Shown here piece after piece: positions 7,548 through 14,447 of a DNA stretch of 17,394 bases. This DNA comes from Azonexaceae bacterium. GTDB taxonomy: Bacteria > Pseudomonadota > Gammaproteobacteria > Burkholderiales > Rhodocyclaceae. Both the position numbers and the translations under genes were made by a program. The first letter of the stretch is position 1. Each line of letters starts with the position of its first letter. The notes under the pieces were generated by a model. That model did not search any database. It was not told the origin of the DNA and worked only from the letters and a program-made list of their open reading frames with translations. Where the stretch lies: assembly GCA_009469685.1 (NCBI GenBank), contig SSTA01000399.1, positions 1 through 17,394 on the forward strand, written 5' to 3'.

Positions 7548-7589
7548 TCTTCCCAGGGGTGACTTCTCTGACTGCCTTTTCTCGCAAGG

Positions 7590-7608
7590 ACTTAATGCCA
7601 CGTTAAGT
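7590..7608 (+). promoter_or_regulatory. PmrA/QseB-like response-regulator box
   Basis: CTTAAT-GCCAC-GTTAAG (7591–7607) places two TTAA cores exactly 11 bp apart. This is the spacing of the PmrA/QseB-type direct-repeat box (YTTAAK-N5-YTTAAK, recalled); only the first base of the second half departs. The same bases also form an inverted repeat ACTTAA-N7-TTAAGT. It lies 46 bp before the first cytochrome gene, in an operon that itself encodes an OmpR-class regulator. Autoregulation is inferred. Confidence 0.55.
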
Positions 7609-7654
7609 TCAGGGTCTTAGCCTAGCGTCCGTCATCGATCACACGGAGGACGCC

Positions 7655-8062
7655 ATGAACAACCTCTTTCTCTTGATTCTGGCGGCGGGTCTGCCGCTGG
7701 CTCCCGTCGCTTCGGCCGAAACCGCCACGGACTTCCAGAGTCGCTACCAGGCTGAAGTCCGGCAGAGCGATCCCAATTTCGAAGGATCTCCGCAGCGCGG
7801 CAGACAGTTCTTCCAGCGGGTCGGGGTCAAGGACTGGAGTTGCTCCACCTGCCATACCGAAAATCCCGCAGCGGTGGGCAAGCACGCAGTGACTGCAAAA
7901 CCCATCGATCCCTTGGCGCCGGCTGCCAACGGTCAGCGGTTCACCCGGGCGGACAAGGTGGAGAAGTGGTTCAAGCGCAATTGCAACGATGTGCTCGGAC
8001 GGTCTTGCAGTACCCAGGAGAAGAGCGATGTCCTGGCCTACCTGATCGCGGTTAAACCCTGA
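7655..8062 (+). CDS. shp: SHP-type oxygen-binding cytochrome c (DUF1924)
   Basis: The 135-residue precursor has a signal peptide ending near VASA-ET, so the mature protein is periplasmic. One heme is attached at C63-S-T-C66-H67. The C-terminal part, EKWFKRNCNDVLGRSCSTQE, matches the diagnostic segment of sphaeroides heme protein (SHP). There Asn88 is the unusual distal heme ligand, displaced when O2 or NO binds, and a disulfide spans the adjacent cysteines. By alignment from memory these correspond to N109 and C110–C118. GGAGG precedes the ATG. The gene opens an operon with dhc and a cytochrome b, 11 bp before dhc, the known SHP electron-supply trio. The physiological role of SHP remains unsettled; oxygen or nitric-oxide chemistry is proposed. 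Confidence 0.9.
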   Translation: MNNLFLLILAAGLPLAPVASAETATDFQSRYQAEVRQSDPNFEGSPQRGRQFFQRVGVKDWSCSTCHTENPAAVGKHAVTAKPIDPLAPAANGQRFTRADKVEKWFKRNCNDVLGRSCSTQEKSDVLAYLIAVKP

Positions 8063-8073
8063 GGAGACCTACC

Positions 8074-8553
8074 ATGAAATCGATTACCTACCTGTTGCTG
8101 ACGATCTTGCCGATACTCGCTTCCGACGCCGCCTTCGCTGAGGAGGGGCGGCGCTATGTCCTCAACAAGGACTACCGCGACGAATGCGGAAGCTGCCATG
8201 TGCCTTACCCGCCGCAGATGCTCCCGGCGCGGTCCTGGAATGTCCTGATGACTGGCCTGGACAAGCATTTCGGGAGCGATGCCAGCCTGGATCCCGCCAA
8301 AGCGCGGCAAATCGGCACCTATCTCGCGTCCAACGCCGCCCGCTCCGATCGTCCGGACGCGTCCCGGACCGCGCCGCGAATTACGGAAACTCCGGGATTC
8401 CGGCGCGAGCATCGGGACGGTCATGACGGTCTGACCGCTGCGCTTTGGCGGTCGCCGGCGGTCAAGACGCCCGCCAATTGCGGTGCCTGCCACACCCAGG
8501 CTGCAGAGGGCAGCTACCGCGAAAACGAAATCCGCATTCCCCGCAATCCCTGA
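8074..8553 (+). CDS. dhc: diheme cytochrome c (DHC) of the SHP system
   Basis: The 159-residue precursor has a signal peptide (ITYLLLTILPILASDAAFA) and two heme-attachment sites, C38-G-S-C41-H42 and C136-G-A-C139-H140. The N-terminal heme region, DECGSCHVPYPPQMLPARSW with LMTGLDKHFG, is the diagnostic segment of DHC proteins. In the family DHC passes electrons from the membrane cytochrome b to SHP in the periplasm. It is placed between these two partners with gaps of 11 and 10 bp, and GAGGAG precedes its ATG. Confidence 0.9.
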   Translation: MKSITYLLLTILPILASDAAFAEEGRRYVLNKDYRDECGSCHVPYPPQMLPARSWNVLMTGLDKHFGSDASLDPAKARQIGTYLASNAARSDRPDASRTAPRITETPGFRREHRDGHDGLTAALWRSPAVKTPANCGACHTQAAEGSYRENEIRIPRNP

Positions 8554-8563
8554 GGAGCACTCT

Positions 8564-9305
8564 GATGAACACGACCCTGCCTGGCGCATCTGCCATTCCC
8601 GCCTCCCCGTGCCGCGAAAAGGCCGACATTCGAACCGTCCCCGTCTGGGATCTGCCGACGCGGGCATTTCATTGGCTGATGGCGCTCTCCTTCGTCGGCG
8701 CCTACCTGAGCTCGGAATCCGAGCGTTTCCGGGACGTCCATGTCATGTTCGGCTACACCCTGGCCGCCTTGATCGGGTTTCGCCTAGTCTGGGGACTGAT
8801 CGGCACCCGGTATGCCCGATTCTCCTCCTTCCTCTTCTCGCCCGGCCGGCTGGTGGAGTATCTCAAATCCCTTGTCAGCGGAAATCCGCAGCACCATGTC
8901 GGGCACAACCCCGCCGGGGCATTGGCGATCTTCCTCCTCCTCGGTCTTGGGCTGGCGACGGTGGTGAGCGGGTTTGCCACCTACCAGGAAATCGGTGGAG
9001 AATGGCTCGAAGAGCTGCATGAAGCAGTTTCCGGCGCCATGCTGGCCGTGGTGGCGGTCCATATTCTGGGAGTGGTGGTGAGCAGCGTGCTGCATCGCGA
9101 AAATCTGGCCAAGGCCATGATCACTGGCAGGAAGGTCGGGACACAAGAGCAGGGGATTGCCAAGCGGCGCGGCCTGGTGGGCGTTCTGCTCGTGGTGGCG
9201 GTCCTGGGCTACTGGGGCGCCGACCGGATGCTGGGAAGCTCCGATGCTCAAGGCGATCGTGGCACCCCGCGGGTCGAGTCCCGCCACCATGCCGACCGCG
9301 ATTGA
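8564..9305 (+). CDS. membrane cytochrome b561 partner of DHC/SHP
   Basis: The 246-residue integral membrane protein belongs to the bacterial cytochrome b561/Ni-hydrogenase b family (PF01292). Four hydrophobic segments lie near residues 34–50, 58–80, 117–138 and 152–175, and a fifth near 202–218 close to the C-terminus. Candidate heme-b ligands are H36 (FHWLM), H59 (DVHVMFGY), H152 (ELHEAV) and H166 (AVHILG). It likely takes electrons from quinol to periplasmic DHC. The start at 8564 has GAGGAG 5–6 nt upstream; the longer frame from 8445 overlaps dhc out of frame and is rejected. The tail ending in HHADRD is unusually polar. It is followed 12 bp later by the response regulator. Confidence 0.87.
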
Positions 9306-9317
9306 GGCCGGGCGAAG

Positions 9318-9986
9318 ATGCGTCTGCTGATCGTCGAGGATGACCCGCTCCTGGGGGATGCCCTGCAGGCCGGCATGACGCAGGCGGGATTCGCCGTGGA
9401 TTGGGTGACCGACGGGGTCGCCGCGGAAGCGGCACTGGCTGGCGAATTGGCAGCCCGTTACGAGGCCGTCGTCCTCGATCTGGGACTGCCGCGCAGGGAC
9501 GGCTTGACGGTCCTGCGCGGGTTGCGTTCCCGGGGATGTCGCCTGCCCGTGCTCGTCCTGACTGCCCGGGATGCGGTCGAGGATCGCATTGCCGGCCTCG
9601 ACAGCGGTGCCGACGACTACTGCCTCAAACCCTTCGACATGGGCGAACTCGCTGCCCGCCTGCGGGCGCTCATCCGGCGTTCGGAGGGGCAGCCGACCCC
9701 GGTCCTCGAGGCCTCGGGAGTCCGTCTCGATCCGGCCTCCCATGCGGTGTCGGTCGACGGCCAATCCGTCGAACTGGCCGCGAAGGAGTTCGCCTTGCTG
9801 CACGCGCTTCTGCTCAATGCCGGCCGGGTTCTTTCCCGCAGCCAGCTGGAAGAGCGGCTCTACAGCTGGAACGACGAAACCGGCAGCAATACCGTCGAGG
9901 TCTATATCCACCACCTGCGCCGCAAGCTGGGCAAGGACCTGATCCGCACCATCCGTGGCGTGGGCTACCTGGTGCGCAAAGACTGA
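9318..9986 (+). CDS. OmpR-class response regulator (QseB/PmrA/TctD-like)
   Basis: The 222-residue protein has an N-terminal receiver with acidic pocket E7-D8-D9, phospho-acceptor D54 (LDLGLPRRDG), T82 and K104 (CLKPFDMGELAAR). A winged-helix DNA-binding domain occupies ~125–220 (LAAKEFALLHALLLNAGRVL, NTVEVYIHHLRRKLG, IRGVGYLV). It lies 12 bp after the cytochrome b gene and in the same operon. Its stop codon TGA (9984–9986) abuts a 159-bp palindromic insertion that separates it from its sensor kinase. The TTAA-N7-TTAA box before shp fits the DNA preference of this regulator class, so it probably controls its own operon. Confidence 0.92.
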   Translation: MRLLIVEDDPLLGDALQAGMTQAGFAVDWVTDGVAAEAALAGELAARYEAVVLDLGLPRRDGLTVLRGLRSRGCRLPVLVLTARDAVEDRIAGLDSGADDYCLKPFDMGELAARLRALIRRSEGQPTPVLEASGVRLDPASHAVSVDGQSVELAAKEFALLHALLLNAGRVLSRSQLEERLYSWNDETGSNTVEVYIHHLRRKLGKDLIRTIRGVGYLVRKD

Positions 9987-10145
9987 GAGCCTGTGAAAAT
10001 TCCGTTCGCCCACGCTCGTCATGTCCAGCCGCGCCCGCTCGGCGCTGCCAATGTTCGCCATAGCCAGAGCTATGGCTGTGCTTTGCGCCTTGATCGTGCC
10101 CCCCTGAGCACGCCGCTCGGGTGCGCCCGAAAAATTCACCGGCTC
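9987..10145. mobile_element. MITE-like near-palindromic element between regulator and kinase
   Basis: The whole gap is one imperfect palindrome. The left end GAGCCTGTGAA mirrors the right end TTCACCGGCTC, with further matches inward. The exact middle is a perfect hairpin GCCATAGC-CAGA-GCTATGGC (10057–10076). The element is bordered by TGA on both sides (9984–9986 and 10146–10148). Deleting it and one TGA would leave regulator stop, GCC, kinase ATG: a normal tight gene pair. It encodes no protein. This fits a miniature inverted-repeat transposable element with a 3-bp target duplication. A REP/BIME-type repeat is the alternative. No second copy is seen in the window. Confidence 0.65.
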
Positions 10146-10151
10146 TGAGCC

Positions 10152-11534
10152 ATGGCACGGCGCTCCTCGCTCAAGGTCCGCGTCGCCCTGCGCGCCAGTC
10201 TGCTGGTCGGGCTGCTCTGGCTGGGAGCCGTGGCCCTGACCTGGGTCGAGGCCCGCAAGGAAGCCACTGAACTCTTCGATGCCCACCTGGTTCAGGCAGC
10301 CTCGCTGCTTGTGGCTCAAACGAACCTGCAGCTTGAGCACGACGACGATTCCGGAGAGATGTTCGAGGAAAGCCACGCACCCGGGCTGCATCGCTACGGG
10401 CGCCGGGTCGCTTTTCAGGTGTGGGCGGACCGGCGCTTGACCCTGCACTCGGCGAACGCTCCATCGGTGCCGCTCAGTCCGGTGGAGGAGGGTTTGTCCG
10501 ACAGCCTGACGGCAGGGGAGCGCTGGCGGGTGTATTCCGCCTGGAATGCGCGGCGCCAGGTCCTGGTCCAGGTCGGGGAGCGCATGTCGGCGCGCGATGA
10601 AATCACCCGGGCAATGGCCGCAGGGCTGCTCCGCCCCTTGCTGGTGGCGCTTCCTCTGCTGGCCTTATTGATCTGGTTCGCCGTGCGCCAGGGAATGCGT
10701 CCACTGGATGCCCTCGCCGGTGCGGTGGAGGCCCGATCGCCCGACAAGCTCACGGCGCTTCCCGACGCGGGTCTGCCTGCCGAGGTGTTGCCGCTGGTCG
10801 AGCGTCTCAATGCGCTTTTCGAGCGTGTGGCGAGCACTTTCGAGAAGGAGCGGCGCTTTACCGCCGACGCGGCCCATGAGCTGCGGACGCCTTTGGCCGG
10901 CCTGCGCGCCCAGGCTCAGGTGGCCCGGGCCGCGGGGGACGACGCGAGCCGCCTCCATGCCCTCGATCAATTGATCGCCGGGTGTGACCGGATGGCTCAT
11001 GCGGTGGAGCAGATGCTGGTCCTCGCCCGGGTCGAAAACGTGCGGCCGGAGGACTTCACGACGGCGGATTTCGTCTCGGTGGCACGCGAAGTTGTCGCGG
11101 ATCTGGCGCCCGCGGCCCTCGATCGCGAGGTGGCGATCGAACTCGATGCCGTCGAAACTGCACCGATACGCGGAAACCCGGTGTGGCTGGCGATGCTGTT
11201 GCGCAATCTGGTGGATAATGCCGCGCGTTACAGCGCTGAAGGAGGTTCCGTTGACGTCGCGATTGGCTGTGCGGGTAGAGCGGTGGTGCTCACGGTGCGC
11301 GACAACGGGCCTGGCGTCCCCGCAAGCGAACTTGCACGGCTCGGCCAGCGTTTTTGGCGCAGTCCCGGGACGCAGCGCAGTGGCGAGGGCAGCGGTCTGG
11401 GATTGTCCATCGTCGGTCGAATCGTGGAGCTGCACGGTGGCCAGCTGGCGTTCCGCAACAATCCGGCCGAGGCCGGGGGAGGATTGACGGTGGAGGTTCG
11501 ACTGCCCGGTGTCGGGGAAAGCGGGGAGCGGTGA
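10152..11534 (+). CDS. sensor histidine kinase (QseC/PmrB/TctE-like)
   Basis: The 460-residue protein has two membrane spans, near 13–33 and 157–178. They enclose a ~120-residue periplasmic domain with an acidic/His patch, LEHDDDSGEMFEESH (61–75), which contains E69-M-F-E72. ExxE patches bind iron in PmrB, so a metal signal is plausible here but inferred. HAMP-like and dimerisation segments lead to H242 in AAHELRTPLAG, N356 in LLRNLVDNAARYS, G1 RDNGPGVP (383–390) and G2 GEGSGLGLSI (411–420). The kinase is complete by motif. No ribosome site is visible before the ATG because the MITE-like element ends 6 bp upstream. Expression may therefore be reduced or rely on the element. The CDF exporter follows after 1 bp. 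Confidence 0.9.
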   Translation: MARRSSLKVRVALRASLLVGLLWLGAVALTWVEARKEATELFDAHLVQAASLLVAQTNLQLEHDDDSGEMFEESHAPGLHRYGRRVAFQVWADRRLTLHSANAPSVPLSPVEEGLSDSLTAGERWRVYSAWNARRQVLVQVGERMSARDEITRAMAAGLLRPLLVALPLLALLIWFAVRQGMRPLDALAGAVEARSPDKLTALPDAGLPAEVLPLVERLNALFERVASTFEKERRFTADAAHELRTPLAGLRAQAQVARAAGDDASRLHALDQLIAGCDRMAHAVEQMLVLARVENVRPEDFTTADFVSVAREVVADLAPAALDREVAIELDAVETAPIRGNPVWLAMLLRNLVDNAARYSAEGGSVDVAIGCAGRAVVLTVRDNGPGVPASELARLGQRFWRSPGTQRSGEGSGLGLSIVGRIVELHGGQLAFRNNPAEAGGGLTVEVRLPGVGESGER

Positions 11535-11535
11535 G

Positions 11536-12450
11536 ATGGCACGGCCGTCGCTGAAGCGCTATGCCCTGCTGTCCATCGTTGCCGCGTTGGCGACCATTGC
11601 CCTGAAGGGCGTCGCCTGGTGGCTGACCGGATCGGTGGGACTGCTCTCGGACGCCGCCGAATCCCTGGTCAATCTGGCGGGAGCCCTGATGGCTCTGGCA
11701 ATGCTGACCCTGGCCGAACAGCCCGCAGACGACAATCACGCCTTCGGCCATGGCAAGGCGGAGTACTTCTCCAGCGCCTTCGAGGGTTTCCTGATCGTCG
11801 TGGCGGCCGTGGCGATTTCCTATTCGGCGGTGGATCGCCTGATCCATCCGCGTCCCCTGGAAGCGCTGGGATTGGGCTTGGGCTTCTCCGCCGTGGCTTC
11901 GGTCATCAATTATCTGACGGCCAGGGTGCTGATGACCGTCGGTAGGCAGCACCATTCCATCACTCTGGAGGCCGACGCCCACCACCTCATGACCGATGTC
12001 TGGACCTCGGTCGGCGTCATCGTCGGGGTCGGACTGGCGGGGGCGAGCGGGTGGCAATGGCTCGATCCCCTCATTGCCGTGGCGGTTGCGGTCAATATTC
12101 TGGGGACAGGGTGGCGGCTCCTCCAGCGCTCGGCAGACGGGCTGATGGATGCGGCGCTGCCCGAAGAACGGCGCGTCGAGATCGCCGCCGTCCTCGAAGA
12201 TTACCGTCGCCAGGGTCTGGAATTCCACGCCCTGCGTACCCGCCAGGCCGGGAGTCGGCCATTCGTCAGCGTCCATGTGCTCGTTCCGGGGCAATGGACG
12301 GTACAGCGGGGCCACGACTGGCTCGAGCGGATCGAGGAGTCCATTCGGCAGGCGGTTCCCGGGTCCCACGTGACGACCCACCTCGAACCTCTGGAAGACC
12401 CGGCCTCCCAATCGGACCAAGACCTGGATCGCCAGGAGGACGGTGGCTGA
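11536..12450 (+). CDS. cation diffusion facilitator (CDF) metal exporter
   Basis: The 304-residue inner-membrane antiporter of the FieF/CzcD superfamily exports divalent cations. It shows SVGLLSDAAESLVNLAGALM in TM2, the loop FGHGKAEYFSSAFEG (70–84), and HHLMTDVWTSVGVIVGV in TM5 with H150/D154 matching FieF His153/Asp157. The TM2 pair corresponding to FieF Asp45/Asp49 appears to be E42/N46, with D39 nearby, so metal specificity may differ. The C-terminal cytoplasmic ferredoxin-like domain (205–285) includes SVHVLVPG. The ATG at 11536 lies 1 bp after the kinase stop, with a GGGGAGCGGTGAG stretch upstream, so coupling is likely. It ends 4 bp from the convergent nif unit. The metal exported is unknown. 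Confidence 0.9.
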   Translation: MARPSLKRYALLSIVAALATIALKGVAWWLTGSVGLLSDAAESLVNLAGALMALAMLTLAEQPADDNHAFGHGKAEYFSSAFEGFLIVVAAVAISYSAVDRLIHPRPLEALGLGLGFSAVASVINYLTARVLMTVGRQHHSITLEADAHHLMTDVWTSVGVIVGVGLAGASGWQWLDPLIAVAVAVNILGTGWRLLQRSADGLMDAALPEERRVEIAAVLEDYRRQGLEFHALRTRQAGSRPFVSVHVLVPGQWTVQRGHDWLERIEESIRQAVPGSHVTTHLEPLEDPASQSDQDLDRQEDGG

Positions 12451-12454
12451 GCCG

Positions 12455-12847
12455 CTAATGCCGCGAGAACAGGTCCCGGAGCTTGCAGAGGGTGGTCGTG
12501 ATGTCGAAGCGGGGGTCGGGCAGGGCTTCGCCGGCCAGGATACGGGTGATGGCAATGGCCGGATCTTCTTCGCCGGTCAGCAAGACTTCGGTCCCCCGCA
12601 TTTTCATGTGGCGTATAAAGCCGTCGCCGGCGCTCGCGGCGACCACGATGTCCACGCCGTCCAGGGGATGGGGCCGGTCGTCCTCGAAATGGTGCAGGAC
12701 TTCGTCCTTGGCGAGTTCGATACGTCGCGGGGCCGGCAACAGGCGATCGGAACGGTGTTCCGTCAAGTCGTAGAGCAGCCATTGGCGGGCTTGGCCGGCG
12801 TGGCCGCTGACGGCGGTGAAATCCCGGGTGGCGATGGCGATTTTCAC
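12455..12847 (-). CDS. NifX/NafY-family dinitrogenase iron-molybdenum cofactor protein
   Basis: The 130-residue single-domain protein is of the Nitro_FeMo-Co family (PF02579; NifX, NafY, VnfX, NifB C-terminus). These proteins bind or carry FeMo-co or its precursor. The signature is MKIAIATRDFTAVSGHAGQA at the start, HHFEDDRPHPLDGVDIVVAA in the middle and ITRILAGEALP towards the end. Possible cofactor-contact residues include H16, H52/H53 and C121. The GTG start overlaps the modA stop by 4 bp (GTGA), showing coupling. It is the last gene of the nif-controlled unit and converges with the CDF gene at 4 bp. Which family member it is (NifX, NafY or an orphan) cannot be settled from the single domain. 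Confidence 0.87.
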   Translation of the reverse strand: MKIAIATRDFTAVSGHAGQARQWLLYDLTEHRSDRLLPAPRRIELAKDEVLHHFEDDRPHPLDGVDIVVAASAGDGFIRHMKMRGTEVLLTGEEDPAIAITRILAGEALPDPRFDITTTLCKLRDLFSRH

Positions 12848-13587
12848 TGGTATCCGTAAGTCTTGATGACTGCCCGAGCCCTGTCGCCCTTCAGGTAGGC
12901 GAGCAAGGCGCTGGCGGCGGCGGGGACTGCCGTCCGGGTGAGTACGACGGCGTCTTGGCGGATCGGCTGGTGCAGGTCGGCGGGGACGATCCAGCCCGAG
13001 CCCTGGGTCAGTTGGCCGTTCGCCCAGACCTGGGAGAGGGCGATGAAGCCCAGGTCCGCGTTGCCGCTGGCGACGAATTGATAGGCCTGGGCGATGTTCT
13101 CGCCCAGGACGAATTTGCCCTGCAGGGCGGGCAGCAGTCCTAGGGAGGTCATGGCTTCGATGGCCGCCGCGCCATAGGGGGCGGTCTTGGGATTGGCGAG
13201 GGCCAGACGGGCGAAATCGCCCCGGCGCAGGATGTCGCCGCTACCATCGACCCGTTCCGGCCGCGGGGACCAGAGGATCAGGCGCCCGACCGCGTAGGGC
13301 GTCTGGCTGCCGCTGCGGGCGAGGCCCTCGCGCACCAGACGGGCCGGAGTCTCGTCGTCGGCGGCGAGCAGCACGTCGAAGGGGGCGCCGTTGGCGATCT
13401 GGGCGTAGAACTTGCCGGTGGCGCCGAAGGCGAGGTGCAGCCGATGCCCGGTTTCGGCCTCGAAATTCCGGGCAATGACCTGCATGGGGGCCGCGAAGTT
13501 GGCGGCGACGGCGACCTGGATATCCTCGGCATGGAGTATGCCTGCGGCCAGGATGCAGAGAGCGGCGAGGCAGTGGCGAAGTCGCAT
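12844..13587 (-). CDS. modA: ModA-like molybdate-binding periplasmic protein
   Basis: The 247-residue protein is the substrate-binding component of a molybdate/tungstate ABC transporter. The signal peptide MRLRHCLAALCILAAGILHA is followed by VAVAANFAAPMQ, FGATGKFYAQI, GAPFDVLLAADDETPARL, NPKTAPYGAAAIEAM, GENIAQAYQFVASGNADLGF and a C-terminal LAYLKGDRARAVIKTYGY. All are typical of the ModA group. I chose the ATG at 13587 because it starts a clean signal peptide; a GTG at 13605, directly after the preceding stop, would add six residues. No modB or modC follows, so the permease and ATPase must be elsewhere. Position inside a NifA-controlled unit suggests molybdate capture for nitrogenase. Confidence 0.88.
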   Translation of the reverse strand: MRLRHCLAALCILAAGILHAEDIQVAVAANFAAPMQVIARNFEAETGHRLHLAFGATGKFYAQIANGAPFDVLLAADDETPARLVREGLARSGSQTPYAVGRLILWSPRPERVDGSGDILRRGDFARLALANPKTAPYGAAAIEAMTSLGLLPALQGKFVLGENIAQAYQFVASGNADLGFIALSQVWANGQLTQGSGWIVPADLHQPIRQDAVVLTRTAVPAAASALLAYLKGDRARAVIKTYGYQ

Positions 13588-13605
13588 GGGCGGCAGATAT
13601 ACCAC

Positions 13606-13908
13606 TCAGGCGTCGAAATGCAAGGCAAGGCTGGAGAGGAGGCGCTGGAGCGACAGATTCTCCTCGCTCTCCAGGATGCCGGGCACGGGATGGGGGTACT
13701 CGAAAAAGACGCCATAGGTGCCGGGCTTCTGGCCGTGGAGGAAGACATGGGCACGCAGGCGCTCGAGTTCGGCATGGCGCAGGGTGACCATGGCCGGGTC
13801 GCCACTGTCGGGAACCACATCGCAGGCGCCGGCCAGGCGCTCGTCGAAGGAAACCAGGACGCGGCGGATGGCACGGTCCTTGGGGGCTGCCCAGGGGTTG
13901 GCGTTCAT
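13606..13908 (-). CDS. uncharacterised 100-residue protein of the nif unit
   Basis: I do not recognise this family. The start ATG overlaps the nifF stop (ATGA), so it is translated in step with nifF and is very probably real. The protein is soluble, with one Cys, one Trp, and no signal peptide or membrane span. It shows a central ELERLRAHVFLHGQKPGTYG and a proline-rich FFEYPHPVPGILESEENLSL, followed by a helical C-terminus LQRLLSSLALHFDA. Its location between the nitrogenase flavodoxin and molybdate-binding genes suggests a role in electron supply or cofactor assembly; nothing in the sequence tests this. Confidence 0.75.
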   Translation of the reverse strand: MNANPWAAPKDRAIRRVLVSFDERLAGACDVVPDSGDPAMVTLRHAELERLRAHVFLHGQKPGTYGVFFEYPHPVPGILESEENLSLQRLLSSLALHFDA

Positions 13909-14438
13909 GGCAGGAGCTCCGGGGTAATGGCGGCGAGCCAGGCGTCTAGTCGCCCTTCGGTCAAGGCCGCTTGGTGATGCTGGTCGATGGGCAGGCCCAG
14001 GAAGTGGTCACCGTCCAGGGCCTTGGAGGCCTCGAACTCGTAGCCCGCGGAAGGCCAGCGGCCCACCAGGCGGGCGCCGCGGGCGGCCAGAGCATCGTGC
14101 AGGACGCCGATGGCGTCCACGAATTCATGGGGGTATTTCTTCTGGTCGCCGAGCCCGAAGAGGGCAATGGTCTTGCCGGAGAGGTCGAAACCTTCGAGCA
14201 GGGGCAGGAATTCCTCCCAACTGGGCTGGGAAAGCCCGCAGGATTCGCCGGGCAACATGCCGTCGCCCAGGGTTGGGCTGCCGAGAATGAGCGCGTCGTA
14301 GGCGAGGAAATCGGCGAGGGTGGTGCGACCGATGTTCACCGGCGGAGCGGCGGCATCGCCCAATTTGCGGGCGATCTGCTTGGCCACCAGCCGCGTGCGG
14401 CCGGTATCGGTGCCGAAAAAGATGCCGATTCTGGCCAT
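13905..14438 (-). CDS. nifF: nitrogenase-linked flavodoxin NifF
   Basis: This is a 177-residue long-chain flavodoxin. The FMN phosphate loop GTDTGRTR (residues 9–16) is followed by LILGSPTLGDGMLPGESCGL, SWEEFLPLLEGFDLSGKTIA, LFGLGDQKKYPHEFVDAIG and SAGYEFEASKALDGDHFLGL. These closely match Azotobacter NifF as recalled, including the SWEEFLP and GYEFE segments that distinguish long-chain flavodoxins. NifF hydroquinone donates electrons to the nitrogenase Fe protein (NifH). It begins 9 bp after nifZ with no clear ribosome site of its own, so translation is likely coupled. The third gene of the sigma-54 unit. Confidence 0.95.
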   Translation of the reverse strand: MARIGIFFGTDTGRTRLVAKQIARKLGDAAAPPVNIGRTTLADFLAYDALILGSPTLGDGMLPGESCGLSQPSWEEFLPLLEGFDLSGKTIALFGLGDQKKYPHEFVDAIGVLHDALAARGARLVGRWPSAGYEFEASKALDGDHFLGLPIDQHHQAALTEGRLDAWLAAITPELLP

Positions 14439-14447
14439 GGCGATGGG

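Larger units (their letters stand above)
7340..7654. other. 315-bp non-coding leader region of the cytochrome operon
   Basis: No plausible gene is seen here. It holds a two-tier inverted repeat (7505–7547), the TTAA box (7590–7608) and a GGAGG ribosome site before the ATG at 7655. A very weak -10-like TAGCCT lies at 7618–7623, a few bases downstream of the box, consistent with an activator replacing the -35 element. Confidence 0.5.

Noticed and set aside
8784..10448. 554-codon open frame on the minus strand across cytochrome b, regulator and kinase
   Set aside because: It lies antisense to three motif-rich genes, and the peptide is a His/Gln/Gly-rich shadow typical of high-GC coding DNA. No family motif.
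12440..12470. Terminator between the convergent CDF and NifX-like genes
   Set aside because: Only 4 bp separate the stops and just a short GGCTGAGCC palindrome without a T-run is present.
11290..12555. 421-codon minus-strand frame over the kinase end and CDF gene
   Set aside because: Antisense shadow of the CDF gene; low-complexity Arg/Pro/His/Gln composition.
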